From Acidobacteriota bacterium (lineage in GTDB: Bacteria; Acidobacteriota; Holophagae; Acanthopleuribacterales; Acanthopleuribacteraceae), in NCBI GenBank assembly GCA_002747255.1, contig PDUC01000026.1, positions 1 to 64,000 of the forward strand: 64,000 bases of DNA. The letters are read 5' to 3'. The translations under genes were made by a program, and so were the position numbers. Positions 32,315 to 40,277 of this stretch are shown piece by piece (position 1 is the stretch's first letter; every line of letters begins with the position of its first letter). Below the pieces are notes generated by a model. That model was not told the origin of the DNA, ran no database searches, and saw nothing but the letters and a program-made list of their open reading frames with translations.

Positions 32315-33559
32315 TTAATTTGATATTCGCTTTTTTAGAAAAATTTCAAGTTGTTTGACACAGGTCGCTTTTATAATTTTGGCATCCTGATCCTGAGGGG
32401 CATTGGTCAAAACCTTTTCACAAACCTCAATAGCTTTGACATAACATCGTTGAGTCATAAGTTCGTTGGCCTTCTTCAACATGCCGTGTGCCAGCTGTCG
32501 GTAAAACACCTCGCGCTCCCGTATTTCTTTTTCCCTTTGCCTTATTTTTTTTTGAAGTTTTTTGATGAGTCCGTGTTTGGGAACCAACGCGGAGAGCTGT
32601 GCCAGAATGTGCCTGGCATCGGAAAGCGTTTCGGACTCGAGGGCCTTGTTGATTTGTTCCATTTTTTCCGCAACCAGTTTCCTGATATACGATTGCTTGG
32701 CATTCATGACCTCATCATCAAGTGTCGTCTCTTCAGCAATCGTGTCTAACAGCGCTTCAGTCCTGTAAATTGCTTCCAGCTCTTCCGCCGCTTTTTCACA
32801 GGAGCTGACTCTCTTGTCTCTGTCCTTTGTGAGCATCTTGTCAATGAGTACGCTAAGAGGTTCGGGGACATTGGAGAGGGGCTCAGGGTCTCGGTTAATG
32901 ATGTTAATCATGGTTTGGCTGATGTTCTTGCCAATAAAGGGGTTTTTGCCCGCTATCAATTCATACAGGATGACACCGATGCTGAAAATATCGGCTCTGT
33001 GATCAACTTTTAAGCCGGTTATCTGTTCAGGTGAGATGTAATTAATGGTACCGATTACCATGCCCGACGTGGTCAGTTTGGAATTCTTGAAATGAGCTAC
33101 GCCAAAATCCAGTACTTTGACATGGTCGTTGTCCAGAATAAAAATATTGGCAGGCTTGATGTCACGGTGAATGATCTCTTTACTGTGTGCCAGTTGCACG
33201 CCTTTGCATATTTGTTTGACGATTTTCAAAATGGCCTTGAGGGAGAGTTTGGGGTGGGTCTTTATGTATTCATCAAGGGTTGTTCCCTCAAGATACTCCA
33301 TGGCGATATAGGAAATGCCCTTGTCTTCACCCACATTGTAAACATCTACAATGTTCTTGTGGTTCAGCTGCCCTAGAATACTGCCTTCCCGGTAAAAGCG
33401 CTTTTCCATTAACGAGTCGGCAATGTTTTTGGGGTTCATGGTCTTTATAGCCACAAGTTTCTTGATTCTGGGGTCCATTCCCTTGTAGACAATCCCCATG
33501 GAGCCTCGACCTATGATACCGAGTATCTGATATTTGCCTAACCATTTAATTCCAGACAC
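32315..33559 (-). CDS. Hanks-type serine/threonine protein kinase with coiled-coil tail
   Basis: A 414-aa kinase. The N-terminal catalytic domain spans about 8-270: glycine loop GRGSMG (17-22), VAIK with K39, HRDIKPAN with D133, DFG at 151-153, and an APE-equivalent SPE (YISPEQ). All catalytic residues are intact. Residues 290-414 are highly charged and probably coiled-coil (SALVPKHGLIKKLQKKIRQREKEIREREV) and there is no transmembrane segment, so the kinase is cytosolic, unlike PASTA-type PknB. The start is a GTG at 33559 after a GGTGGTGA ribosome binding site. A nearby FHA-domain protein gene (37281-38717) is a possible phosphothreonine reader of this kinase; that is inference. Confidence 0.92.
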   Translation of the reverse strand: MSGIKWLGKYQILGIIGRGSMGIVYKGMDPRIKKLVAIKTMNPKNIADSLMEKRFYREGSILGQLNHKNIVDVYNVGEDKGISYIAMEYLEGTTLDEYIKTHPKLSLKAILKIVKQICKGVQLAHSKEIIHRDIKPANIFILDNDHVKVLDFGVAHFKNSKLTTSGMVIGTINYISPEQITGLKVDHRADIFSIGVILYELIAGKNPFIGKNISQTMINIINRDPEPLSNVPEPLSVLIDKMLTKDRDKRVSSCEKAAEELEAIYRTEALLDTIAEETTLDDEVMNAKQSYIRKLVAEKMEQINKALESETLSDARHILAQLSALVPKHGLIKKLQKKIRQREKEIREREVFYRQLAHGMLKKANELMTQRCYVKAIEVCEKVLTNAPQDQDAKIIKATCVKQLEIFLKKRISN

Positions 33560-33718
33560 AAATCACCACCGTACAATGCTGAACTAAACATAGCTTGCAT
33601 GCCATCCATTGGCAAGTGTAAAAAAGGTCCTCTTACCTCAAACGCGTTTTTTGAACAGAATTGGAGCCGCAAGATGGTACTGTTCAGAGGAGGCTTTTTC
33701 AGACTATCGTTAGCCGAT

Positions 33719-33750
33719 AAAAAAGCCTGCCCTCTGTGTAAGGGCAGGCT
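33719..33750 (-). terminator. Intrinsic terminator of the trxA-DUF6132 operon
   Basis: A perfect 10-bp stem, AGCCTGCCCT (33724-33733) with AGGGCAGGCT (33741-33750), and a 7-base loop. On the minus strand it is followed by six T residues (33724-33719). It lies about 30 bp past the stop of the small gene. Confidence 0.85.
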
Positions 33751-33780
33751 TGCTGGAATTTGAAATAATCCAGAAGGATG

Positions 33781-33936
33781 CTATCTGGAAAACAAAAATC
33801 CGATCAGAGCGCCGTACAGAGTTGAACTCCACGGGTTGGTCGTAATGGGGCATGATCCACTTGAACATCCAATCAGCTTGTAGTAAGCGAAGCCCAGTAG
33901 AGCACCACCGCCGGTGAAAAGAATAGCTCTTAACAT
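33781..33936 (-). CDS. DUF6132-family small membrane protein
   Basis: A 51-aa protein: ATG at 33936, TAG at 33781-33783. It begins with MLRAILFTGGGALLGFAYY (one membrane helix), followed by a short loop with two cysteines (GCSSGSCPITTNP) and a second hydrophobic segment ending YGALIGFLFSR. This matches the pattern of DUF6132 proteins, small two-helix proteins with a conserved C-x4-C-P loop, often found beside thioredoxin-type genes. It starts 14 bp after the trxA stop, before the operon terminator. The cysteine pair beside a thioredoxin gene suggests a redox partner (inference). Confidence 0.82.
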   Translation of the reverse strand: MLRAILFTGGGALLGFAYYKLIGCSSGSCPITTNPWSSTLYGALIGFLFSR

Positions 33937-33961
33937 TTACATTAATCCATTTACATTAATC
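33934..33961. repeat. 14-bp tandem duplication across the trxA stop and the DUF6132 start
   Basis: CATTTACATTAATC occurs twice in tandem (33934-33947 and 33948-33961). The first copy contains the start codon of the small gene and the second contains the trxA stop codon, so each copy encodes GATTAATGTAAATG on the minus strand. Confidence 0.8.
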
Positions 33962-34274
33962 CATCGATGACACTGGCTAATTGATCGCGTCCCATGGCAC
34001 CAACCTGTTGATTGACCACCTTACCGTCTTTAATGAAAAGTAAGGTGGGAATACTCATAACACGATACTGCCCGGCTAATGCTCTGTTTTCATCGACGTT
34101 GACTTTTCCGATTTTAACGCGGCCTTCGTATTCAGCTGCCAGTTCATCTAAAACAGGTGCAATCGCCCTGCATGGCCCGCACCATGTTGCCCAGAAATCG
34201 ACAACAACGGGGATGTCTGATTGAAGAACTTCACTTTCAAAGTTGTCATTATTCAATGTTAAAGTTTTGCTCAT
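33951..34274 (-). CDS. trxA: Thioredoxin
   Basis: A 107-aa classical thioredoxin with active site WCGPC (W31, C32, C35), preceded by PVVVDFWAT, the buried Asp of the fold, and followed by cis-Pro in [13 protein letters not shown]. Length and motifs are standard, and there is no signal peptide, so it is the cytosolic disulfide reductase. AAGGAG stands seven bases before the ATG. It is the first gene of a two-gene operon with the DUF6132 protein and has a near-consensus promoter. Confidence 0.95.
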   Translation of the reverse strand: MSKTLTLNNDNFESEVLQSDIPVVVDFWATWCGPCRAIAPVLDELAAEYEGRVKIGKVNVDENRALAGQYRVMSIPTLLFIKDGKVVNQQVGAMGRDQLASVIDGLM

Positions 34275-34313
34275 AGCATAGCTCCTTATTATTCAATTTC
34301 CAATAACTAACAC

Positions 34314-34342
34314 AATATAACCAAGCAGTTGTATTCTGTCAA
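34314..34342 (-). promoter_or_regulatory. Strong sigma-70 promoter of trxA
   Basis: On the minus strand: TTGACA (34342-34337), a 17-bp spacer, TATATT (34319-34314). The -35 box is a perfect match and the -10 box is five of six. The transcript would start near 34306, about 30 bases before the ATG. Confidence 0.8.
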
Positions 34343-34759
34343 CATCGACCACCTGATCGGGCTATATTAACACGGTCAATCACTCCTTATTGTAAAAGGT
34401 ATGCATTCTTCTTGTGTGCTATTGATTTTCACTTGGTCATCACGGCTTGATCTGCTGCATGATCGGCTTTAGATAGAAAGGCTGTCTGTTCAGGTCCCTG
34501 AGCAATTCGCATGTAGAACGTCATGGGGCTTGCCATGCGTTTACCTGCAGGAGACTGTGGTCGTTTTGGATTGTGTTTGCTTTTTCCAGCTGTGCGGCTA
34601 AAATGGTGGACAGGCAGAAAGATACCGCAGCTGCTGTTTACAGGAAACTTTCTGGTGTGGGGCGGTTTAAAAAAAACTGTCATCAGATTTTATTGGTGAC
34701 AGGTGTGCTACTTTTATTGTGAATTGACATCTTCCCGCCACCCTTCTGCAGCTGCCTGG
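34343..34759. other. Divergent non-coding region
   Basis: No supportable gene. A reverse frame at 34429-34683 has no ribosome binding site and no recognisable fold. I see no repeat or convincing structured element apart from the promoters at either end. Confidence 0.4.
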
Positions 34760-34788
34760 TGGATAAGATGGAAAAATGGAGTTATAAT
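34760..34788 (+). promoter_or_regulatory. Probable sigma-70 promoter of the second PhnD-like gene
   Basis: TGGATA (34760-34765), a 17-bp spacer, and a perfect TATAAT (34783-34788). The leader to the ATG at 34812 would be about 15-18 bases and includes the ribosome binding site GCGAGG. Confidence 0.65.
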
Positions 34789-34811
34789 AGGACAACATCA
34801 GCGAGGTCTTT

Positions 34812-35633
34812 ATGAGAATTTTTCTGTTCTTCGTGTTTCCCGCCATTCTGTGGGCTCAGACATATGAAATTACCAAAATGGGTGTGGCATCCAAAAAGCC
34901 TTCAAGTGATGTTTTTATGAAGTACAAACCCATGGCTGACTATCTTTCGCGCAGAGTTTATTCCGATTTGGTGAAAGGCGATGTGAAACTGAGGATTTTT
35001 AAAAGCGAAAAAGAACTGCGTAAAGCGATCTTGCAAAAGGAAATCTATTTTGCCAGATTGACTCCCCAGTCTTATATTATGCTGAAAGAACGCATGCCAG
35101 GCTTGGGACTTGTTGCTGGTGAGCTTTTAAACCATCAATTTCAAAACAAGGGTATTTTGATTGTTCAAAAGGCCAACTTCGTTCGGAACTACAGTCACTT
35201 TAAATCCAAGTCCTTTGCTTTTGGGCCTAAGACCAGTGCTCTTCTGGATATTGTTCCCAAGTCTATTCTGGCGAGTAAAGGTCTGAAAATGAGCGATATC
35301 AAGCCGAAATACCTGTCTGATATAGAGAAAATCAAACATTTTGTGGAAGTAGGCAGAGTGATTGGCGGGGTCATTCCTGTACAGGCCTTGTCGGATGACG
35401 AACAGGATCGTTTTAGAATTTTCAGTGAATACTCAGCACCGGGAAATGTTTGGGTTATCACCAAAAATGTTTTCCTTTCAACACGAGAAAAGATTCAAGC
35501 GGAGTTGTTGAATACACTGGAGCCTCACGTCAGCAGGGTTCTGCAAATTGACGGTTTCGTAAAAGTGAATAACCGCGATTTAGATGAATTCCGGTCTGAC
35601 ATGAGAAAAGCCATGGCCTTTCACAGAAAATAA
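34812..35633 (+). CDS. Secreted PhnD-like substrate-binding protein, second copy
   Basis: A 273-aa protein with a short signal peptide (MRIFLFFVFPAILWAQ) and a PF12974-type core: YEITKMGVASKKPSSDVFMKY, then YKPMADYLSRRV, then REAILQ-like KEIYFARLTPQSYIML, and KSFAFGPKTSALLDIVPKSIL. No ABC permease or ATPase is near, so it is unlikely to be a transport component. The next gene, 176 bp downstream on the same strand, is a histidine-kinase-like protein. A PhnD-like gene paired with a functional kinase also occurs at 19198-21578. The residues that bind phosphonates in true PhnD are not recognisable, so the ligand is open. Confidence 0.75.
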   Translation: MRIFLFFVFPAILWAQTYEITKMGVASKKPSSDVFMKYKPMADYLSRRVYSDLVKGDVKLRIFKSEKELRKAILQKEIYFARLTPQSYIMLKERMPGLGLVAGELLNHQFQNKGILIVQKANFVRNYSHFKSKSFAFGPKTSALLDIVPKSILASKGLKMSDIKPKYLSDIEKIKHFVEVGRVIGGVIPVQALSDDEQDRFRIFSEYSAPGNVWVITKNVFLSTREKIQAELLNTLEPHVSRVLQIDGFVKVNNRDLDEFRSDMRKAMAFHRK

Positions 35634-35809
35634 CGCCGTTTTGCTTCAAGGGTGTTCAAGGACAACTGAACAGACGGGGCCTGCATTTCACGGATGGTAG
35701 AGAAAGCCGTTTTGGGTGTGGCTAATGAATTTGAGTTAGGATAGAATGAATTATGTGTAGTAGATTCAAGTAAAGGAACACCGTGGATCCAGGATAACAG
35801 GAAGTACTT

Positions 35810-37300
35810 TTGAAGATATTAATCGTTGCTGATGAACAAGCCCGTGAGCAGAATTGGTTCAAGATGTTTGACACACCAGACTTTGAAACGGAGTGTGTAC
35901 AGACTGTTTTTGAAGCCAACGATTTATTCCTGACCAGCCTGGCGATGGGGCACAGCTATCCTCTGGTTGTCTTTCACCACGGGCAGCGGTCGGAAGACGC
36001 GTTCCAGCTGATGCGGTACTGGCGGGTTCAGGAACCGAGTATTGCTGTTATTTACATTTGTAAGGACCATAAAACCGACAGTAGGAGTTTGAAAGGCATT
36101 GGCATTATTGACTCCATACTCGAAGATGAAGAGCCTGAGATTTTACAGAACCACCTTCAGTATCTCTTACAGGGTTCAAAGGACAGGCAGGTGCTGGGGA
36201 TCAAGCTCCAGATCCTTGAGGAACCTGCGAGTATGAGAGAACCGGCAGCAGCCATGGCGAAGGTTCTCTCGTTGATCGTGAATCAAAGCTCCATTGACGC
36301 AGCCGCTTTCATACAGTTCACAGATAAACCCGATGAGCCCATTATGCAGATTACCCAGTCGCTTGATATAACAGATCAATTCTGGCTTGATGAGCTCTGT
36401 GAAAATAACGAGCAGACCCTGATGCGCTATCTTGAAGAGAAACGCATGCAGGTAATGGATGAGCGCTACATTTTCCCCATTTACTCCAGTCGTGGATGGG
36501 AAGGCCTGCTTATTTACATTCTCAAGGACGATATGGGCGTCAAACCCTCCGATCTGGAGAGTCTGGCCAAGACCGTTCACCTCTTGTTGGAACGAGTACG
36601 TGTGAATGAGAACCTCGCCAGAAAGACCCACGAAAAATCCACTTACACTTCCCTTTTAAGCAATACATTGAAAACCAGTTTAAAAGAAAGTGCTCAGAGA
36701 ATGGATCTCTTGCGCATGATCGCCAAATCCCGGCAGGTCCACGAGTTGATATGCAAGGCGGAGGATCAAATTTTACGCTCAACCTACTTGCTGGATGACA
36801 TTATCGAGTTGGCCCGCATCGATGACGGCATGATGGTTCTTTTAGCCCAGCCCGTTGACTTAATGGATATTCTGAAGCGATCTGTTGAAAAAGTGCATTC
36901 GCCTGCGGAAGAGAAGAACATTGAAATCACCTTTGAGCAGTCCGGTGGTTTAGCTGTCCGCATGGATGCCGACGGCACCAAAATAGAGCAGGTTTTTTAC
37001 AATTTACTGCAATTTCTGGTTCAAAACAGCGATGCGAACAAGAGCATTAAAATTAGGTTGAATGAAGTCAGCAAGGGCTTGATCTTTGTTAAACTGACGG
37101 GAACCCTAACTCTGCACCCTGTTGATGACCACAAGAAGCTTTTTGAAAGACCGGAGGCCAGTTTCCTGCTCGATGAAAATAGAGTGAGTCTTTATATTTG
37201 CAAGAAATTTATTGAAGCACACGAAGGAAAAATTGATACCGAATTCAACAGGGACAAGGAATTTTCTTTCCTGATTCAGTTCAGGATGCTGACGGTTTAA
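35810..37300 (+). CDS. Degenerate receiver-GAF-histidine-kinase-like protein (pseudo-kinase)
   Basis: A 496-aa soluble protein shaped like a hybrid kinase but with catalytic positions lost. Residues 1-115 look like a receiver (KILIVADEQ) whose phospho-acceptor Asp aligns with H56 (VVFHHG) and whose acidic pair is reduced to A7-D8. Residues about 140-265 form a GAF-like sensor. The HisKA motif SHELRTPL aligns with SNTLKTSL (285-292), putting N286 at the phospho-His. In the ATPase domain the N box keeps only its first Asn (YNLLQFL), and the G1 and G2 glycines are missing (VKLTGTLTL; DENRVSLYI). The start is TTG 35810 after AGGAAG. It is likely a non-catalytic scaffold or ligand sensor. Its 3' end overlaps the convergent FHA gene by 20 bp. 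Confidence 0.8.
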   Translation: MKILIVADEQAREQNWFKMFDTPDFETECVQTVFEANDLFLTSLAMGHSYPLVVFHHGQRSEDAFQLMRYWRVQEPSIAVIYICKDHKTDSRSLKGIGIIDSILEDEEPEILQNHLQYLLQGSKDRQVLGIKLQILEEPASMREPAAAMAKVLSLIVNQSSIDAAAFIQFTDKPDEPIMQITQSLDITDQFWLDELCENNEQTLMRYLEEKRMQVMDERYIFPIYSSRGWEGLLIYILKDDMGVKPSDLESLAKTVHLLLERVRVNENLARKTHEKSTYTSLLSNTLKTSLKESAQRMDLLRMIAKSRQVHELICKAEDQILRSTYLLDDIIELARIDDGMMVLLAQPVDLMDILKRSVEKVHSPAEEKNIEITFEQSGGLAVRMDADGTKIEQVFYNLLQFLVQNSDANKSIKIRLNEVSKGLIFVKLTGTLTLHPVDDHKKLFERPEASFLLDENRVSLYICKKFIEAHEGKIDTEFNRDKEFSFLIQFRMLTV

Positions 37301-38717
37301 AAAAGTAATCGTAATTCCGTGCGATAATCATGACAGCTAACACCTTTGGTACGTATTCCTGAGTTTCACGAGGAAGGGACCGGGTTCGGTAAAGATACCA
37401 AAAATTTCGCTGCTCAATGGGGTTTGGAATTTGTCTTATGATATGTCTCAGTTTTGTGGGGCCGCAATTATAAGCCGCCACTGCTAACATGACCGAACTG
37501 CCAGAGCCAAAATCCAATATCAGGTACTTGATGTATTGTGCCGCTGCCTGTGTGGATTTGGAGATATCCAGGCGTTCGTCTTTTGAAGTAGTAATGGTCA
37601 GACCATAGGCTTTGGCAGTGCTTCTTCTCATTTGCCAGAGACCCACAGCTTGTTTTCGACTTTTTACCTGTTTTTTAAACCGGCTTTCAACATAAGCCAT
37701 GTAAATTAAGTCAGGAGGAAGGTTGAAACTCTTAAAAATGGATTTCATCTCTTTCAGCTGAGCTTGTTTTTTGAGCATTTTTTGCAGACTTTGTCGTTCC
37801 TGCTGGTGGAAATAGGTAATTTGATTTTTTATTTCAGCCAAGAACTCGGGTGGAACGGAGTAGGTTTCGGCTCCGAGCTCTTTCAACAGACGATGGACTT
37901 CCCTTTCGATAAAATCATCCTCTTTACTGCGTGCGCCAATTTCATAAAGCAGGTTTTTTTCTATCTTTTCTGCTTTTTCCTGTAAAGAAATCAGTGTTTT
38001 TAAGTGCCTGTTAACGGCTTCAGGATCATTCAATGTCTGGATCTGTTCCTCTATTTCCAGAATGCGCTTGTCGATGTCGCTTTTTTCTGATGCAAGCCGC
38101 CGCGACTGAATGGTGAATCCCAGCATGAGGAGAACGACGGCGAGTACAAGAATGGAGATAATGTGAAAGTGTTTTTTGGTTTTCTTTTTCAACGTCTGGT
38201 CAATGGACTTTTCAAGAGCCTCACGCATGATATGCAGTGTTTGACCGCTTTGCTCATTTGGGTTCTTTCTGGCTAATCGGGCTTTCTCGACCGCTTCACT
38301 CAAGAGCTGATGTTTGTCTTTCTCAGGGGTCGAACTCTTTTCTTCGATTGTTTTTTCAAGGGATTCCCTGTCCAGGTGTATCGTTTGTTCAGGGTTCAGT
38401 TCCTGCTCTGTTATAAACAGAAGATGAATGCCTGTCAGGCCTAAAGAGATTCGGTCACCGTGCTGGATATCACATCGATCGATGGGCAGTCCGTTGAGAA
38501 AAGTGCCATTGGTGCTTGAGAGATCCTCGAGGGTATAGCCATTTTGAGATACGACAATGCGAGCGTGGCGGTTGGAGACCATGCGTGCCTCTTCCGATGG
38601 CAGCAGAATGACGCTGTCGTCCCCGCGGCCTAAAATGGCGGGGAAACTCTTTATGGGCCTTCTCTGGCCGTTTAAAATGCCGGAATCCCATTTTAACCAG
38701 GCTTTTTGCTCAGAAAT
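37281..38717 (-). CDS. FHA-transmembrane-lytic transglycosylase fusion with probable ATT start
   Basis: A 478-aa protein with an N-terminal cytosolic FHA domain (about 14-105; G30-R31, S48-N-R-H51, SSTNGTFLNG), a charged linker, one transmembrane helix (about 186-203; IISILVLAVVLLMLGF), a coiled coil (about 205-320) and a C-terminal SLT lytic-transglycosylase domain (about 335-475; catalytic Glu at about 344 in YVESRF, then GLWQM and AVAAYNCGP). The first ATG in frame (38582) would delete the first FHA strands, including the GR pair. The frame is open upstream to a TGA at 38747-38745 with no ATG, GTG or TTG before the FHA domain, and an ATT at 38717 sits seven bases after AAGGAGAGGAG. It probably couples phosphothreonine recognition to cell-wall cleavage. 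Confidence 0.85.
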   Translation of the reverse strand: MSEQKAWLKWDSGILNGQRRPIKSFPAILGRGDDSVILLPSEEARMVSNRHARIVVSQNGYTLEDLSSTNGTFLNGLPIDRCDIQHGDRISLGLTGIHLLFITEQELNPEQTIHLDRESLEKTIEEKSSTPEKDKHQLLSEAVEKARLARKNPNEQSGQTLHIMREALEKSIDQTLKKKTKKHFHIISILVLAVVLLMLGFTIQSRRLASEKSDIDKRILEIEEQIQTLNDPEAVNRHLKTLISLQEKAEKIEKNLLYEIGARSKEDDFIEREVHRLLKELGAETYSVPPEFLAEIKNQITYFHQQERQSLQKMLKKQAQLKEMKSIFKSFNLPPDLIYMAYVESRFKKQVKSRKQAVGLWQMRRSTAKAYGLTITTSKDERLDISKSTQAAAQYIKYLILDFGSGSSVMLAVAAYNCGPTKLRHIIRQIPNPIEQRNFWYLYRTRSLPRETQEYVPKVLAVMIIARNYDYFFKPSAS

Positions 38718-38724
38718 CGTTCCA

Positions 38725-38735
38725 CTCCTCTCCTT
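38725..38735 (-). promoter_or_regulatory. Ribosome binding site that sets the ATT start
   Basis: AAGGAGAGGAG on the minus strand ends seven bases before ATT (38717-38715). No canonical start codon in the right frame lies at a usable distance from it. Confidence 0.7.
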
Positions 38736-38933
38736 AATGTGCTTTCATTATACTCGAAAAACGAACTGACGAAAAATGAACTGAATTTCTGATTAGGAAT
38801 TGATCTGTGAGCGGAAAGCGTGGAGGTGAATCCTGAAGATCGGATTTTGGCTCTTTCGGGTCACGGGGTGAAAGAGCTTGTTATGGCATGCCTTTTGACC
38901 TTTTTTTCATCTACCCGCTCGTTTTCAGCGCCT

Positions 38934-40268
38934 TTATTGCTTCAAGCGATAGACAGTGCTGAAACTGAAATAAACGGTTTCATCTGCAAGGTCGCAGGCA
39001 AAATCAAAGTGCAGCTGCCTGTTCCAGCCAAGCCCTATTCCCACATTGTAATGATCGATATCTTTTTTAAATTGATGAAGGAAGAAAGCGTCTCGTACAT
39101 TCATATCGTTTCCCGAAGTGTAGCTTCCCTGCAGAATCTGGTTGTCTTCAATGTTGTTCAGCGGCGCGTGATAGGGCTCTTGCCAGTATCCCAGCCGCAG
39201 AGCAAGCGGTCGGCCTGCTATTAAATCGGAAAAAAGCCGTTCGATTCCAAAATGGAGTTCTGTTCCATCTTCAATGGCTTGTGTCACATCTTCCAGTCCA
39301 TTGAAGTCCACCAGGTCATCCGTGAGTTGCGAATAAAAAATTCGCTGAACATCCAGCATGATCAGTGTGAAATCGGTTACCCTGTAGGCCAAGCCGAAAG
39401 ACAATGCGTCGGGCACTTTAAAAAAGTGCTCTTTGAGAAAGTTATCCTGCCAGAGTTCGACGGTTTGATCTAATTGCAATGTGTAATCAAAAGAGGGCTG
39501 AGCTTTGTAAGAAACCCCTGCGGATAACCAGCTGTTGGGGTTGACCAGAAGCCCCAACACGCCTCCGACCCCGTTATCCTTTCCTTCGGCCAGCTGATCA
39601 ACGGGAATGGGCTCTTCAATGCTGTTCTTCAGGAGAAGCGTTGAGTTGGCCATGTAGTCCATTTGACTGTAAAACACACTAAGGCCAACAGATACATGCT
39701 CTCCCAGTTTCCTGGCAATAGAAAGGCCCAGATCTTCCATGGTGATGTCCACACGATCGTGAGAAGGGAAAAAGTGAATTTGATCAACCGCCTGATCGAG
39801 TGGGAAAATATAAACCGTGTCGGTTGTATAATCTCTCTGCACATCGGCCTGAACCTGGTAAAAGACTCCCAGAGAAAAGTTTTCCAGTGGCAGGACATAG
39901 GAAAAGAAGGGGATTTGAAACTTGGAATTTGAAAAGGACTTGTTTTCAAATTCGAAATCGAAATCGAAGAGATTCTGTTGAACGATGTTGCCGCCGTAGA
40001 AGGGCACGTCGTATTTCTCATGTATGTATCGCGTTTCAATTGTGACAGAGGCCTTCCTGATCTGGATGAGACCGGCGGGGTTGGCGAGTACCGCGGTGGC
40101 ATCGTCAGCCATCCCTGTAAAGGCGCCGCCAATTCCCAGTGCTCTTGCTCCGGGATTCGCAAAGTTGAAGTGCAGGTTTCGCGCGGCCCGATTGTTGTGT
40201 TGTGACAGACTCGCCAATGGAAAAAAACACAGGCTGAGGATCGTGATAGTTTTCAAATTGAGTTGCAT
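38934..40268 (-). CDS. PorV/UPF0164-like outer-membrane beta-barrel protein, copy 1
   Basis: A 444-aa protein with a signal peptide (cleavage after about residue 22, SLSQ) and the family signature ANPGARALGIGGAFTGMADDATAVLANPAGL (in two parts around residues 36-66), as in PorV/PorQ/UPF0164 and FadL-like barrels. The rest is amphipathic strands with aromatic girdles, ending in FSTVYRLKQ. PorV-type proteins help assemble or shuttle type IX secretion cargo in Bacteroidota; FadL relatives import hydrophobic compounds. No type IX secretion genes are seen here, so the role is open. AAGGAG lies six bases before the ATG. It lies only 9 bp downstream of its paralogue, as a tandem pair. Confidence 0.78.
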   Translation of the reverse strand: MQLNLKTITILSLCFFPLASLSQHNNRAARNLHFNFANPGARALGIGGAFTGMADDATAVLANPAGLIQIRKASVTIETRYIHEKYDVPFYGGNIVQQNLFDFDFEFENKSFSNSKFQIPFFSYVLPLENFSLGVFYQVQADVQRDYTTDTVYIFPLDQAVDQIHFFPSHDRVDITMEDLGLSIARKLGEHVSVGLSVFYSQMDYMANSTLLLKNSIEEPIPVDQLAEGKDNGVGGVLGLLVNPNSWLSAGVSYKAQPSFDYTLQLDQTVELWQDNFLKEHFFKVPDALSFGLAYRVTDFTLIMLDVQRIFYSQLTDDLVDFNGLEDVTQAIEDGTELHFGIERLFSDLIAGRPLALRLGYWQEPYHAPLNNIEDNQILQGSYTSGNDMNVRDAFFLHQFKKDIDHYNVGIGLGWNRQLHFDFACDLADETVYFSFSTVYRLKQ

Positions 40269-40277
40269 GGTGACTCC

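Noticed and set aside
34429-34683. 84-codon reverse-strand frame
   Set aside because: No ribosome binding site; the composition looks like chance translation.
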